Shown: positions 42,738 through 52,395, numbered from the stretch's first letter. The stretch is 64,000 nt of DNA from Mucilaginibacter auburnensis (GCF_002797815.1 NZ_PGFJ01000002.1:744001-808000); one strand, 5' to 3'. Numbers and translations are program-made. The notes: a model not told the origin generated them from the sequence alone.

Positions 42738-43511
42738 TTACTCAAACAACTCCTGCTCATCTGTATAATATGTCTTGCGCGCGTTAAGCTCCTTTTGATA
42801 AATAGTTGCACCTGTTGCAGTTTGCTTTTGCCGCGGCAGGTGCACTTTTAAAAAATCGCGCACCTCACCGCTTATCAGGTCCGGGTTGCTTTTGATTATC
42901 TGCTTTTCTGCATCCTCAAGTACTTCTTTGATTGACTTAATAAGTTTAGAAACAACCTCTTCGGGCAGCTTATTGGATATAGAGAACGGTGATATTTTAG
43001 CGTCCCAAAGTATCTCGTCTGCATAAGCGTTACCAATGCCGCGTAAAACTTTTTGATCCATCAACACTGTTTTAACCGGCTTTTTGGTCTTAGCTAATTT
43101 GCCCATCAGATATTCCTTTTCAACATCCAATGCATCAGGTGCATCTTTCTCTTCAGGGTCAAGCGTTGGCGTTGCGGCTCCCTGAAAATCGGTTATTGCT
43201 AATCCCTGCTCCCCTTTAAAATGCAATTCAATAATTGTTGACTTATGCTTGTTCTCTCCATCAAACAACCTGAATTCGCCATGCAGCATCAGGTGCTGGC
43301 CCAATACATGTTTATTGTTGAACGCAAAGTGCAGTTCTTTACCTACACGCCTAACATCATGGAGTTTTGCTCCTTCAAGCGCATCTTTTAACTGTTCTAT
43401 TGACACATTTAACTTTTTAGAATGAGGCACTTCAACTTTTTCAAGGGTTTTACCTTTAAAAAGTTTGTTAAGGTTACGGGCAAAAACTTGCAGATCGGGT
43501 AATTCGGGCAT
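42738..43511 (-). CDS. Fpg/Nei family DNA glycosylase
   Basis: 257 aa from the ATG at 43511, needed so that Pro2 follows Met (MPELPDLQVFARNL); Pro2 is the catalytic N-terminus. The H2TH region (LRGIGNAYADEILWDAKISPF) is present. The C-terminal zinc finger of classical Fpg is missing; the protein ends in HLPRQKQTATGATIYQKELN and a short tail, a zincless form as in Nei-like proteins. It excises oxidised bases and nicks DNA by beta,delta-elimination. PELPD replaces the usual PELPEVE, marking a divergent subfamily. Confidence 0.88.
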   Translation of the reverse strand: MPELPDLQVFARNLNKLFKGKTLEKVEVPHSKKLNVSIEQLKDALEGAKLHDVRRVGKELHFAFNNKHVLGQHLMLHGEFRLFDGENKHKSTIIELHFKGEQGLAITDFQGAATPTLDPEEKDAPDALDVEKEYLMGKLAKTKKPVKTVLMDQKVLRGIGNAYADEILWDAKISPFSISNKLPEEVVSKLIKSIKEVLEDAEKQIIKSNPDLISGEVRDFLKVHLPRQKQTATGATIYQKELNARKTYYTDEQELFE

Positions 43512-43586
43512 GGTGGTGATGTTTAATGAAAGAACGACCAATTTATCCATTGGTTTGAACAATTCCCAACATCCAATCAAAAACCG

Positions 43587-43594
43587 TATCTTTG
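43587..43594 (+). promoter_or_regulatory. -7 promoter element of helicase gene
   Basis: TATCTTTG matches TAnnTTTG, 95 bp before the start codon; no convincing -33 box at the usual spacing. The long untranslated leader is common for cold-shock-type DEAD-box genes. Confidence 0.5.
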
Positions 43595-43689
43595 CCGCAA
43601 ATACCCGTTAGTTTAGGGCTTTGAAATTCTACAAATAAGGGAGACTCTTCAATCCGCTATGCAATCGCGTTAGCAAATAAGATACAATA

Positions 43690-45003
43690 ATGTCATTTGA
43701 AAATTTAAAACTGATTGAGCCTATACTTAAGGCTTTAAAAACAGAAGGATACACCACGCCCACGCCTATACAGCAACAAGCCATACCCATTATTTTACAA
43801 CACCGCGACCTGCTGGGCTGCGCTCAGACAGGCACAGGCAAAACTGCTGCCTTTGCTATACCTACCCTGCAATTGCTACATCAGTACAGGCAGCAACACA
43901 AGGAACAAAAAAGCATCAAGGCGTTGATACTTACGCCAACCCGCGAATTGGCCATACAAATAGATCAGAGCTTTGCGGCTTACGGTCGCCATACCGGCTT
44001 GAAGCATACTGTTATTTTTGGTGGTGTATCGCAAAACCCACAGGTAGATATTCTGCGTAGAGGTGTTGATATATTAACAGCTACGCCTGGCCGTCTTATT
44101 GATTTAATGAGTCAGGGTTTTATTAAACTTGACCAGATCAAAATATTAATATTAGATGAAGCCGATCGTATGCTGGATATGGGTTTTGTGAACGATGTTA
44201 AAAAAGTAATAGCCAAAGTGCCCGCCAAAAGGCAAACACTTTTCTTTTCGGCCACCATGCCCAAAGAAATTCAAACCCTGGCTGATAGCATTTTAACTAA
44301 CCCGGAAAAAGTTGAGGTTACCCCGGTATCTTCTACCGCAGACACCATAACACAGGAACTATACTATGTTGAGAAGAATGACAAGCGTTCCCTGTTAGCG
44401 CACATCCTGAAAAATAAGGATCTGAAAAGCGTATTGGTTTTTACCCGCACCAAGCACGGTGCCGATAAGGTGGTTAAAGATCTGCACAAACTCAACATAA
44501 CTGCGGAAGCCATTCACGGTAATAAATCACAAAATGCAAGACAGCGCGCGTTAAATAACTTTAAGGACAAAACCACACGTGTTTTAATTGCGACCGACAT
44601 TGCCGCGCGTGGTATTGATATTGATGAACTGGCCTACGTTATCAACTACGAGATACCTAACATACCTGAAACCTATGTCCATCGCATTGGCCGTACAGGG
44701 CGCGCAGGTGCTAATGGTATGGCCTTATCTTTTTGCGACAGAGAAGAAATTGGCTACATCAAGGATATCCATAAATTAATAGGCAAGCAAATACCTGTTA
44801 ATGAAGAACATCCCTACCCTATGAGCGCGGCATCACTTGCGTCTCCACTTGCTCCACCGCCTCAAGGTGGTAACAAAGGTGGCAGCAGAGGCAACCCACG
44901 TGGTGGCGAGAAACGTGGCAGAGGCTTTGGTAAGGCAGATAAAAAGAAAACCAAAAACCGTGAAGATGGCAACATGGGTGGCAAACCAAGGCGCGCTAAA
45001 TAA
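43690..45003 (+). CDS. DEAD-box RNA helicase (RhlE-like)
   Basis: 437 aa. Q motif ([11 protein letters not shown]), [23 protein letters not shown] ([13 protein letters not shown]), SAT, the C-terminal ARGIDIDEL and [10 protein letters not shown] are all present. The tail (about 375-437) is rich in Gly, Arg and Lys ([18 protein letters not shown]), typical of RNA-binding extensions in RhlE-like proteins. It remodels RNA in ribosome assembly or decay. It has a promoter with a 95-nt leader. Confidence 0.95.
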   Translation: MSFENLKLIEPILKALKTEGYTTPTPIQQQAIPIILQHRDLLGCAQTGTGKTAAFAIPTLQLLHQYRQQHKEQKSIKALILTPTRELAIQIDQSFAAYGRHTGLKHTVIFGGVSQNPQVDILRRGVDILTATPGRLIDLMSQGFIKLDQIKILILDEADRMLDMGFVNDVKKVIAKVPAKRQTLFFSATMPKEIQTLADSILTNPEKVEVTPVSSTADTITQELYYVEKNDKRSLLAHILKNKDLKSVLVFTRTKHGADKVVKDLHKLNITAEAIHGNKSQNARQRALNNFKDKTTRVLIATDIAARGIDIDELAYVINYEIPNIPETYVHRIGRTGRAGANGMALSFCDREEIGYIKDIHKLIGKQIPVNEEHPYPMSAASLASPLAPPPQGGNKGGSRGNPRGGEKRGRGFGKADKKKTKNREDGNMGGKPRRAK

Positions 45004-45050
45004 TTATTTTGCTTTTATAAACTTATTGGATAAACCGATATTTTAGTTGC

Positions 45051-45743
45051 ATGAAAGGTATTGGCAAACTTGTTTGGCGCTTTGTTAAATTATTTGTTAT
45101 TGCATTTTTCGCCATTAGCATTTTAGGCGTTATTGCTTACCGTTTTATTAATCCGCCTTTCACCTGGTTGATGATAGGCCGAGGCTTTGAACGCAAAGCT
45201 GATGGTAAAGACTGGAAAATTGATAAAGAGTGGCGCGACCTTGATGAGATGTCGCCTTTCATGCCTCGCGCAGCAGTTGCGGCAGAGGATGCAACCTTTT
45301 TAAACAACGTTGGCTTTGATTTTAAAGCTATTGAACGCGCAGCCAAAAAAAATCAAAAAGGTAAAAAAGTGGTAGGCGGCAGTACAATTACGCAGCAAAC
45401 GGCAAAAAACGTGTTTCTGTGGTCGGGGCGCTCATGGCTGCGCAAAGGGCTTGAGGCTTATTTTACCGTATTGATCCAAATTTTCTGGAGCAAAGAGCGG
45501 GTAATGGAAGTTTACCTTAACGTAATTGAAATGGGCGACGGTATATACGGAACACAAGCAGCTGCGCAAGTTTATTTCCATAAAGATGCCAAGGACCTTA
45601 CCCGCTCACAATGCGCGGCTATAGCATCTATATTTCCAAGTCCGCTTAAGTGGTCGCCAACCAACCCGAGTAAATATGTAAGGCACAAACAGTACCTTAT
45701 TAAGCGTAACATGAAAATAATTGGGCCGTTGGAGTTTGATTGA
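45051..45743 (+). CDS. mtgA: Monofunctional peptidoglycan glycosyltransferase
   Basis: 230 aa, GT51 without a transpeptidase domain. One N-terminal membrane helix (about 10-30) anchors it with the active domain outside. Conserved glycosyltransferase motifs: AAEDATFLNNVGFD (catalytic Glu), GGSTITQQTAKNVFL, and KERVMEVYLNVIEMGDGIYG. It polymerises lipid II glycan strands. Its stop codon (45741-45743) touches a palindromic repeat shared with the convergent epimerase gene. Confidence 0.95.
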   Translation: MKGIGKLVWRFVKLFVIAFFAISILGVIAYRFINPPFTWLMIGRGFERKADGKDWKIDKEWRDLDEMSPFMPRAAVAAEDATFLNNVGFDFKAIERAAKKNQKGKKVVGGSTITQQTAKNVFLWSGRSWLRKGLEAYFTVLIQIFWSKERVMEVYLNVIEMGDGIYGTQAAAQVYFHKDAKDLTRSQCAAIASIFPSPLKWSPTNPSKYVRHKQYLIKRNMKIIGPLEFD

Positions 45744-45808
45744 GCCCCCTAACCCCCTAAAGGGGGAACAATTGATCTCTTACTCCCCCTTTAGGGGGCT
45801 GGGGGGCT
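45743..45808. repeat. Paired AGCCCCCT palindromes between convergent genes
   Basis: Left arm AGCCCCCTAACCCCCTAAAG then GGGGAACA at 45743-45770; right arm CCCCCTTTAGGGGGCTGGGG then GGCT at 45785-45808. Both ends touch the stop codons of mtgA and the epimerase, and the epimerase's last residues (PPAP) are encoded by the repeat. Confidence 0.85.
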
Positions 45809-46765
45809 AAGCCTTTCACATATCTCCCTCACCGTTACACTTATCGGCTTAAATTCAATTCCAATGGCTTGTTTTATTTTCCTGTTATCAAAGTTGCGTA
45901 CCTGACTTGCAGCCTTGGCGGCTATCTTATCTAAAAACGGAGGTTTGCCGGTTATGGTAGATACCACGCGCGCCAAGCGCCAGCCGGTTTCCATCATCCA
46001 GGGTTTAGCGTATAAGGTTGGTGCTGCCACGCCAAAGCAAGAGGCAATTTCGGTAGTTAACTCACGGTAGTTACGGTTTTCCGCGCTAATGATATAACGC
46101 TCCCCACTAATTTCGCTCTCCATCAAAGCAATCATGCTTTTAGCAACATCCTGCACATCAACAAAACCGGCAATACCTTCGGTATAAAACTTTAAGCCTT
46201 TGCGCACGGCTTCAAATAATTGCCCGCTGCCTTTAGTGCCGGCATTGGGGCCAATTATTAATGAAGGATTAACAATCGCTGCGCTTAACCCTTCGGCAAT
46301 GCCTCGCCAAACTTCCATTTCGCTTTCCAGTTTTGAGATGGCGTAACCATCGTCTTCAGCGTTTACGTCTAACTGGTGTTCCTCATTGGTTAACTCGCCG
46401 GGTTTAGCGTAACCTACCGCGGCAATAGAACTTACATGGATCAACCTCGCATCGTTCAGCAAACAGAGATTTACCACATTGGCGGTACCATTAACGTTAG
46501 CGTTGATCATGGGCCTTTTTTCGGCTTGCTTAAGCGACACCCAGGCAGCGCAATGATAAACCTGCCCAACATCTTCAAAAGCATCTTCTAAAGCGGCTAT
46601 GTCCAACATATCTGCATCTACCCATTCAATAGCTGTATATGGCTGTAAAAGCTGAGGTATTGCAGAACTTGCCCTTTTGGTGCAACGCAGAGCAAGACCC
46701 TTTTCGGCTAATTGTTTGGCAACTTCGGCCCCTAAAAAACCAGTAGCACCGGTAACAAGTATCAT
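45791..46765 (-). CDS. NAD-dependent epimerase/dehydratase (extended SDR)
   Basis: 324 aa from the ATG at 46765, where the Rossmann motif GATGFLGAEVAKQL begins (MILVTGATGFLG). The upstream frame to 46957 is short-repeat sequence and is rejected. The active-site motif is in variant form (SSIAAVG, DGYAISKLESEME: Tyr-x3-Lys). Dihydroflavonol-4-reductase-like proteins of this type are common; the substrate is unknown. Its C-terminal four residues come from a palindromic repeat. Convergent with mtgA. Confidence 0.87.
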   Translation of the reverse strand: MILVTGATGFLGAEVAKQLAEKGLALRCTKRASSAIPQLLQPYTAIEWVDADMLDIAALEDAFEDVGQVYHCAAWVSLKQAEKRPMINANVNGTANVVNLCLLNDARLIHVSSIAAVGYAKPGELTNEEHQLDVNAEDDGYAISKLESEMEVWRGIAEGLSAAIVNPSLIIGPNAGTKGSGQLFEAVRKGLKFYTEGIAGFVDVQDVAKSMIALMESEISGERYIISAENRNYRELTTEIASCFGVAAPTLYAKPWMMETGWRLARVVSTITGKPPFLDKIAAKAASQVRNFDNRKIKQAIGIEFKPISVTVREICERLSPPAP

Positions 46766-46770
46766 TATTC

Positions 46771-46980
46771 TGATATGCAAATGTGTGGATGTGCAAATGT
46801 GCGCATTATTTTTGATGTGGGAATATACTGATGTGCAAATGTGCTTATTGATATCAGAATACGTAGATCTGCATGTTACAGTTGAGTGGTCTGTCATGTC
46901 TCGTAAAAACTTTCTCGCAGTAAACATCTGCACATTTGCATATCTTCGCATCTGCACATTTACTAAGTTTGCACATACAT
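46771..46980. repeat. TGCAAATGTG / CACATTTGCA short repeats
   Basis: TGCAAATGTG, GATGTGCAAATGTGCG and further copies (46777-46850) face CACATTTGCATATC and ATCTGCACATTTAC (46925-46965). Another copy is near 62588-62610. Also the -7 box of the next gene (TAAGTTTG, 46964-46971) lies here. The repeats occupy the divergent gap between the epimerase and the ureohydrolase-like genes. Confidence 0.7.
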
Positions 46981-48162
46981 ATGTCTTTGTCCGATTTTTT
47001 TTCTCCTATTGATCTCAAAAAAATTCAACCTAAAAACGGTTATTACACCAGCCATTTAGGTAGTAAGATAGAGCATTTTTCTGTTGATTTTCCTGATCTG
47101 GAACAAAAGTTTGACCTTGCCATTATTGGCGTGCAGGAAGACAGGAATGCTGTTAATAATTCCGGCTGTGCTTTGGGGCCTGATTATGTTCGCGAAAAAC
47201 TTTACCTGTTGAACGAAGGCGCTTACAACACCAAAATTGCAGACCTCGGCAACATTATCCATGGTGAAACGGTAATTGATACTTACTTCGCGCTTAAAAC
47301 GGTGGTAAATGAGCTCATCAAAAAAGACATTCTACCCGTTATAATTGGTGGCGGACAAGACCTTACCTACGCCCAGTATCTCGCTTATGAAACATTAGAA
47401 CAAAAGGTCGACCTGGTAGTGATCGACCCACGTTTTGACCTGGATGATGATGAACATATTGATTCGATAGAAACAACATCAACATCGTTTTTACAAAAAA
47501 TATTATTGCACCAGCCTAACTACCTGTTTAACTATAGCAATCTGGGTTATCAAACTTATTATACCAGTCAGGATAGTTTGCGGGTAATGGAGAAACTCTA
47601 CTTTGATACCCATCGCCTTGGTGAGTTGAGCGGACAAGTTACCGTTACCGAACCTATCATTCGTAATGCTAACATGATCAGTTTTGATATAGGTGCTGTA
47701 CGCTCGTCTGACGGTGGCGGCAATGCCAATGCGGGCCCTAACGGTTTTTATGGTGAAGAGGCCTGCCAGATCTGTCGCTATGCAGGCATGAACGATAAAC
47801 TAACCTCGATAGGCTTTTACGAGTTCAATCCGGCCTATGACAACAACGGCCAAACCGCTACCCTACTGGCGCAAATGATATGGTATTTTATTGATGGCTT
47901 TTATAACCGTAAGCGCGATTTTCCGCTTAACCCAAAATCGCAGTACCTTATTTACAAAACCAGTTTAAAGCATGACGACCACGAACTGGTGTTTGTAAAA
48001 AGCAAAAAGACCGACCGGTGGTGGATGCAGGTACCCTACCCTACAGCCGGCTCGTTAAATGAACGCTTCCATTTGGTACCTTGCCGTTACGAAGATTACC
48101 GTACCGCGGTAGACGGCGAAATGCCCGATCTGTGGTGGCGCACATACCAAAAATTATCTTAA
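46981..48162 (+). CDS. Ureohydrolase (arginase/formiminoglutamase) superfamily protein, likely inactive
   Basis: 393 aa from the ATG at 46981 (MSLSDFFSPIDLKKIQPKNG), which sits 10 bp after a TAnnTTTG box; the frame upstream is repeat sequence. The fold is of the ureohydrolase type, but the manganese ligands are replaced: GGGH is GGGQ (Gln126), DAHxD is DPRFD (149-153, His to Arg), and SxDxD is SFDIG (Asp236, then Gly238). It should therefore not hydrolyse formiminoglutamate or arginine. Often annotated formimidoylglutamase in Bacteroidota; a binding or regulatory role is inferred. Confidence 0.85.
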   Translation: MSLSDFFSPIDLKKIQPKNGYYTSHLGSKIEHFSVDFPDLEQKFDLAIIGVQEDRNAVNNSGCALGPDYVREKLYLLNEGAYNTKIADLGNIIHGETVIDTYFALKTVVNELIKKDILPVIIGGGQDLTYAQYLAYETLEQKVDLVVIDPRFDLDDDEHIDSIETTSTSFLQKILLHQPNYLFNYSNLGYQTYYTSQDSLRVMEKLYFDTHRLGELSGQVTVTEPIIRNANMISFDIGAVRSSDGGGNANAGPNGFYGEEACQICRYAGMNDKLTSIGFYEFNPAYDNNGQTATLLAQMIWYFIDGFYNRKRDFPLNPKSQYLIYKTSLKHDDHELVFVKSKKTDRWWMQVPYPTAGSLNERFHLVPCRYEDYRTAVDGEMPDLWWRTYQKLS

Positions 48163-48211
48163 CAGGCAATTGCAAGAACGTTTGCACGTTATGTACACAA
48201 ATATTTATTAG

Positions 48212-49351
48212 ATGAAGAAATGGTTATTTGCCCTTGCGGCATTTCCCTTACTGGCCAACGCGCAAAGCGGCGCGGCTAAATTTACCGTTACCGGCAAAAT
48301 AGGCAGCCTTAATGCGCCTGCCAAAGCATATCTTATTTATAAAGTTGGAGCTAATCAAAACGTAGACTCATCAGCAATTGAGAATGGCGTTTTCAATATT
48401 ACGGGAGATGTTTTGGAGCCGGAAATGGCGCAACTGGCTATTGATCATAAAGGCGTAGGCCTGCAAAAATTAGGAGATCAACAAAATGTCGATGTGCTGG
48501 CCTTCTTCTTATCTAACGAGAACATCAAAATAAACAGCGTTACTGATTCAGTAAAAAATGCCACCGTTAGTGATCTGCTCAATAACGAAAGCAAAGAGCT
48601 GAGAGCACAGCTAAGCCAGGTGGAAGATGAAGCAAAAAAGCTACAGGCAGAATTTGCCGCTGCCGGTCCTGACAAGCAAAATTCGCTGGCGTTTAAAAAT
48701 GCGTTACAGGCTAAAGCGGTTATATTACAGAACCGGCAAAAGCAAATTTTAAAAAGCTTTATTACAGGCCACACCAATAGCTTTTTGAGCATTATTGCGC
48801 TGAGCATGTTGGGTAGCCATGCTGGAGATATGGCTGAAATGGAAAACCTTTACAGTTTGCTATCAACCCAATTAAAAAACACACAAACTGCCAAAACTTT
48901 TCGGGCGAGTATTGATGTGGCCAAAGCAACTGCCGTTGGCTCCATCGCGCCGGATTTTACACAGAATGATGTTAACGGCAAGCCGGTATCACTGTCCTCT
49001 TTCCGTGGAAAATATGTACTGATAGATTTTTGGGCATCGTGGTGCGGACCATGCAGACAAGAGAACCCTAACGTAGTAAAGGCATATAATAAATATAAAG
49101 GCAAAAAGTTCACCATTTTGGGTGTGTCATTAGATAAACCTGAAGCACGCAATAGCTGGTTGGCCGCTATAAAGAACGACGGTTTGACCTGGACACAGGT
49201 ATCCGATCTTAAATATTGGAACAATGAAGTGGCGCAGCTTTACAATATCTCGTCCATACCGGCTAACTTCCTGCTTGACCCACAAGGCCGCATCATAGCC
49301 CGCGACTTGCGTGGTGAGGATCTGGATAAGAAACTGGCGGAGGTATTGTAA
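48212..49351 (+). CDS. TlpA-like disulfide reductase with DUF4369-type N-terminus
   Basis: 379 aa. Signal peptide (about 1-18, MKKWLFALAAFPLLANAQ), DUF4369-type beta region (22-110), coiled helical linker rich in Glu, Lys and Gln (125-170), then an AhpC/TSA-thioredoxin domain (245-375) with WCGPC (Cys278, Cys281) and the cis-Pro SIPANF. Periplasmic thiol-disulfide exchange, perhaps cytochrome maturation or stress. Same design as 28976. It is followed immediately by a perfect 14-bp palindrome at 49358. Confidence 0.92.
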   Translation: MKKWLFALAAFPLLANAQSGAAKFTVTGKIGSLNAPAKAYLIYKVGANQNVDSSAIENGVFNITGDVLEPEMAQLAIDHKGVGLQKLGDQQNVDVLAFFLSNENIKINSVTDSVKNATVSDLLNNESKELRAQLSQVEDEAKKLQAEFAAAGPDKQNSLAFKNALQAKAVILQNRQKQILKSFITGHTNSFLSIIALSMLGSHAGDMAEMENLYSLLSTQLKNTQTAKTFRASIDVAKATAVGSIAPDFTQNDVNGKPVSLSSFRGKYVLIDFWASWCGPCRQENPNVVKAYNKYKGKKFTILGVSLDKPEARNSWLAAIKNDGLTWTQVSDLKYWNNEVAQLYNISSIPANFLLDPQGRIIARDLRGEDLDKKLAEVL

Positions 49352-49357
49352 ATGCCC

Positions 49358-49389
49358 CTCCCAGCCTCCCCTAAAGGGGAGGCTGGGAG
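49358..49389. repeat. Perfect 14-bp palindrome after TlpA-like gene
   Basis: CTCCCAGCCTCCCC-taaa-GGGGAGGCTGGGAG, starting 6 bp after the TlpA stop and ending 6 bp before the convergent nadE stop. No T-run, so stem-only barrier or repeat element. Confidence 0.82.
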
Positions 49390-49395
49390 AGATTG

Positions 49396-51045
49396 CTACT
49401 GCAAATACTTCCCAACTATAGGCATCCTTCTGCCCATACCAAAAGCTTTAGGCGATACGCGTAAAATTGGTGGCGTTTGATAGCGTTTATGCTCGGCAAT
49501 ATTGATCAATCTTAACGTACGGCGCACTGTGGCCTCGTCATAACCCATTTTAATGATCTCGGCAGATGAGCGGCGCTGCTCTACGTATTCAAAAATAATT
49601 TTATCCAATATATCATACTCAGGTAGCGAGTCCGAGTCTTTTTGGCCAGGACGCAGCTCTGCTGATGGCGGTTTAACAATAGAGTTGATCGGGATGATCT
49701 CCTTATCCTTATTAACATACCGCGCCAGTTCAAATACCTGCGTTTTGTAAACATCGCCAATAACAGATATACCACCGCACATATCGCCATATAGAGTGCC
49801 ATAACCTACGGCCGCCTCGCTTTTGTTGGAGGTATTTAGCAATATATAGCCAAACTTATTGCACATAGCCATGAGCAACACAGCACGACTGCGTGATTGT
49901 ATATTTTCTTCGGCTATGTTAAATGGCAGATCTTTAAACTGCGGGTGCAGGGCTGTTTCGAAAGCATCAGTAATGTGTTCAATGGCGATGGTCTGGCTCA
50001 TGCAACCCAAATTATCCACCAGATCCTGCGCGTCTTTTAAGGAATGATCGCTGGAAAATTTGGATGGCAGTAATACTGCCATTACATTCTGCGGACCTAA
50101 AGCCTCGGCGGCCAAAGCGCATACAACAGCCGAATCAATTCCACCGGATAAACCTAAAATGGCCTGCTTAAAGCCTGACTTTTTAAAGTAATCCTGTATG
50201 CCTAATATCAGTGCATCATGTATCTGTGATATATCACTGTCGCGCTCAGCTTTAAGTGTTGTTGGGTGGTCAAAAGTGATAGCTCCGTCTTCACCTAAAG
50301 TGTAATAAGCAATGTTTTCGGTGAAGTAAGGCATCTCGTCTACCACTTTACCTGTTTTATCAAATACCAACGAGCCGCCGTCAAATATCAGCTCGGTTTG
50401 AGCGCCAACATGGTTAACATAAAATAACGGCAATTTATAGCGACTAATGTTATCCTTTAAAATAGCAATACGCTCCTCGTCGTGATTATAAGCAAAAGGT
50501 GACGCCGCGATGTTGATCATTACATCAGGCTGTTGCTCAATCAACTTATCCATAGGACGGGTAACGTACAGCGGATTTTCGATGTCGTTCCACAGGTCCT
50601 CGCAAATAGTTAAGGCTATGCGCTTGCCTTTAAAGTCAATACAGTTAAACTGGGTTGATGGTTCAAAATAACGATACTCGTCAAACACATCATAGTTAGG
50701 CAGCAAAGCTTTTTCAACCACGGCTTTTACTTCGCCATTCTCAATAAACCAGGCAGCATTGCTCAGGTCTTTTCCCTCAGGCTTTAAGTTAGGAATAGGC
50801 AGGCCTATTATGCAGGCTATGTCTTTGCAGGCAGCAGCTACAGTACGGGCAGATTCATCGCACATGGCAATAAATTCGTTCAATTCCAGGAAATCGCGTG
50901 CCGGATATCCACTTATACAAAGCTCGGCAAAAACCACCAGATCGGCACCGTTTTGCTTTGCTTCTTCTACTGATTGTATGATTTTGGCGGTATTCGATTC
51001 AAAATTACCAACATGATAATTAAGCTGGGCTAAGGCAATTTTCAT
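49396..51045 (-). CDS. nadE: NAD synthase, glutamine-dependent
   Basis: 549 aa, two domains. The N-terminal nitrilase-like amidase (about 1-260) has the Glu-Lys-Cys set in the expected blocks (ELCISGYPARDF, KALLPNYDVFDEYRYF, LTICEDLWND with the Cys). The C-terminal synthetase (about 285-549) has SGGIDSAVVCAL (PP-loop). It makes NAD from deamido-NAD with ammonia from glutamine. Full length. Divergent from gldB with a shared 66-bp gap. Confidence 0.96.
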   Translation of the reverse strand: MKIALAQLNYHVGNFESNTAKIIQSVEEAKQNGADLVVFAELCISGYPARDFLELNEFIAMCDESARTVAAACKDIACIIGLPIPNLKPEGKDLSNAAWFIENGEVKAVVEKALLPNYDVFDEYRYFEPSTQFNCIDFKGKRIALTICEDLWNDIENPLYVTRPMDKLIEQQPDVMINIAASPFAYNHDEERIAILKDNISRYKLPLFYVNHVGAQTELIFDGGSLVFDKTGKVVDEMPYFTENIAYYTLGEDGAITFDHPTTLKAERDSDISQIHDALILGIQDYFKKSGFKQAILGLSGGIDSAVVCALAAEALGPQNVMAVLLPSKFSSDHSLKDAQDLVDNLGCMSQTIAIEHITDAFETALHPQFKDLPFNIAEENIQSRSRAVLLMAMCNKFGYILLNTSNKSEAAVGYGTLYGDMCGGISVIGDVYKTQVFELARYVNKDKEIIPINSIVKPPSAELRPGQKDSDSLPEYDILDKIIFEYVEQRRSSAEIIKMGYDEATVRRTLRLINIAEHKRYQTPPILRVSPKAFGMGRRMPIVGKYLQ

Positions 51046-51063
51046 AAGTAGTATTGATTGTTA

Positions 51064-51097
51064 TTGCACACTAAATGCAAATAATAAACTAATTTTG
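51064..51097 (+). promoter_or_regulatory. Promoter of gldB
   Basis: TTG at 51064-51066 and TAATTTTG (TAnnTTTG) at 51090-51097, 23 bp apart, 14 bp before the start codon. Confidence 0.55.
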
Positions 51098-51111
51098 CTG
51101 AAAGTATAAAA

Positions 51112-52152
51112 ATGCCTTTATCCATCAGCAAAATCAAACAAATTTATTTAATTTTTTGCATCGGTATATTGTTTGCCTCATGTGACGACAACAAAGATAT
51201 CGACGTTAGCAACATACCTGTTGATGTTAAGATTGAACGGTTTGACCGCGATTTCGACGCCATGAGCCGTAAACCTATGCCGCAACAGGCTTATTTGCTG
51301 CAACAAAAATATGGCAACTTTTATGCCGACTATGTGCAGCAAATACTGGAAGTTGGCAACGTGCAGGATACCAGCTATTTTAATTTATTAAGGCAGATTT
51401 TTGCCGCGCAGGCCTATAAAGATCTAAAGCATGATATTGACGCTGTTTTCCCCGGCAATATGGAAAAACAGAACGAGGAGCTTACCGATGCTTTCCGCCG
51501 CATTAAATATTATTATCCTGAAAAAAAATTACCTAAGGTATACGCCTACTTCTCTGGCTTTAAAGCGCAAACTTCTATAGGAGATGGTTATTTCGCAATA
51601 GGATTAGATCTATTTTTAGGTGCCGATTCGCGTTTTTATCCGGCATTGCGCGAAACTTTTCCATTCTATCTGTCGCGCAGGTTTACCCCGGATTATATTG
51701 CACCACGAGTTGTTGAAGGAATAGCGCGTGAGGATATGTTCCCAGAAAATGATCCTGATAAAACCCTATTATCAAAAATGGTTTACGCCGGCAAAATATT
51801 GTACTTTATGGACAAGGTGTTACCCAACGCTGCCGACTCTGTTAAGATAGGTTACACTAACAAACAACTTGACTGGTGCAAGGCAATGGAAAGCAATATT
51901 TGGGCTTACTTTTTGGAAGAGAACCTGCTGTATGAAACCGACTACCAACGCTTACAAACCTATCTTAATGAAGCGCCCTTTACGCCGGGCTTAGGTGAGC
52001 ACAATGATTCGGCACCAAAACTGGGCATTTGGACGGGCTGGCAAATTGTACGTAAATACATGGCCGAACATACAGATGTTACCCTGCAGCAGTTAATGGA
52101 AGAGCGAGATGCCCAGAAGATATTGAATGAGGCTAAATATCGCCCTAAATAA
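51112..52152 (+). CDS. gldB: GldB family lipoprotein
   Basis: 346 aa. Lipobox CIGILFASC with Cys24. The family segment VKIERFDRDFDAM and the later YFAIGLDLFLGAD and GIAREDMFPENDP match GldB, an essential gliding-motility/type IX secretion-linked lipoprotein of Bacteroidota; in non-gliding members its role is open. The gldC gene that follows it in Flavobacterium is absent; here a terminator follows. Divergent from nadE. Confidence 0.9.
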   Translation: MPLSISKIKQIYLIFCIGILFASCDDNKDIDVSNIPVDVKIERFDRDFDAMSRKPMPQQAYLLQQKYGNFYADYVQQILEVGNVQDTSYFNLLRQIFAAQAYKDLKHDIDAVFPGNMEKQNEELTDAFRRIKYYYPEKKLPKVYAYFSGFKAQTSIGDGYFAIGLDLFLGADSRFYPALRETFPFYLSRRFTPDYIAPRVVEGIAREDMFPENDPDKTLLSKMVYAGKILYFMDKVLPNAADSVKIGYTNKQLDWCKAMESNIWAYFLEENLLYETDYQRLQTYLNEAPFTPGLGEHNDSAPKLGIWTGWQIVRKYMAEHTDVTLQQLMEERDAQKILNEAKYRPK

Positions 52153-52153
52153 A

Positions 52154-52192
52154 AATAGCGTCCCGATAATTTATCAGGACGCTATTTCTTTA
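52154..52192 (+). terminator. Terminator of gldB
   Basis: AAATAGCGTCC pairs with GGACGCTATTT around CGATAATTTATCA, followed by CTTT. Confidence 0.88.
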
Positions 52193-52209
52193 TAGCTGAT
52201 TATATAAAC

Positions 52210-52395
52210 CTACTTTATAATAGCAAATACTGCTTTTAATGCAATACCTGTACCTATCACCAATAGTACGTTAGCAATAGCTGATGCAAATTTAAAATCG
52301 AAAAAGCGAAGGTAAACACCCGCTATACCTATAACTATAGCAACTACTAACAACATGTAATGACGTGGTGAATTTGCTTCTTGTGGTGATATCAT
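52210..52395 (-). CDS. Small two-helix membrane protein
   Basis: 61 aa from the ATG at 52395 (MISPQEANSPRHY); an upstream ATG at 52419 is possible. Two membrane helices (about 14-33 and 38-60) almost touch (LLVVAIVIGIAGVYLRF, NVLLVIGTGIALKAVFAI). I do not recognise a family. Probably monocistronic, between gldB and the OsmC gene. Confidence 0.65.
   Translation of the reverse strand: MISPQEANSPRHYMLLVVAIVIGIAGVYLRFFDFKFASAIANVLLVIGTGIALKAVFAIIK

Noticed and set aside
46765..46957. Longer N-terminus for the epimerase gene
   Set aside because: The extension is made of TGCAAATGTG-type repeats; the Rossmann motif starts right at the ATG at 46765.
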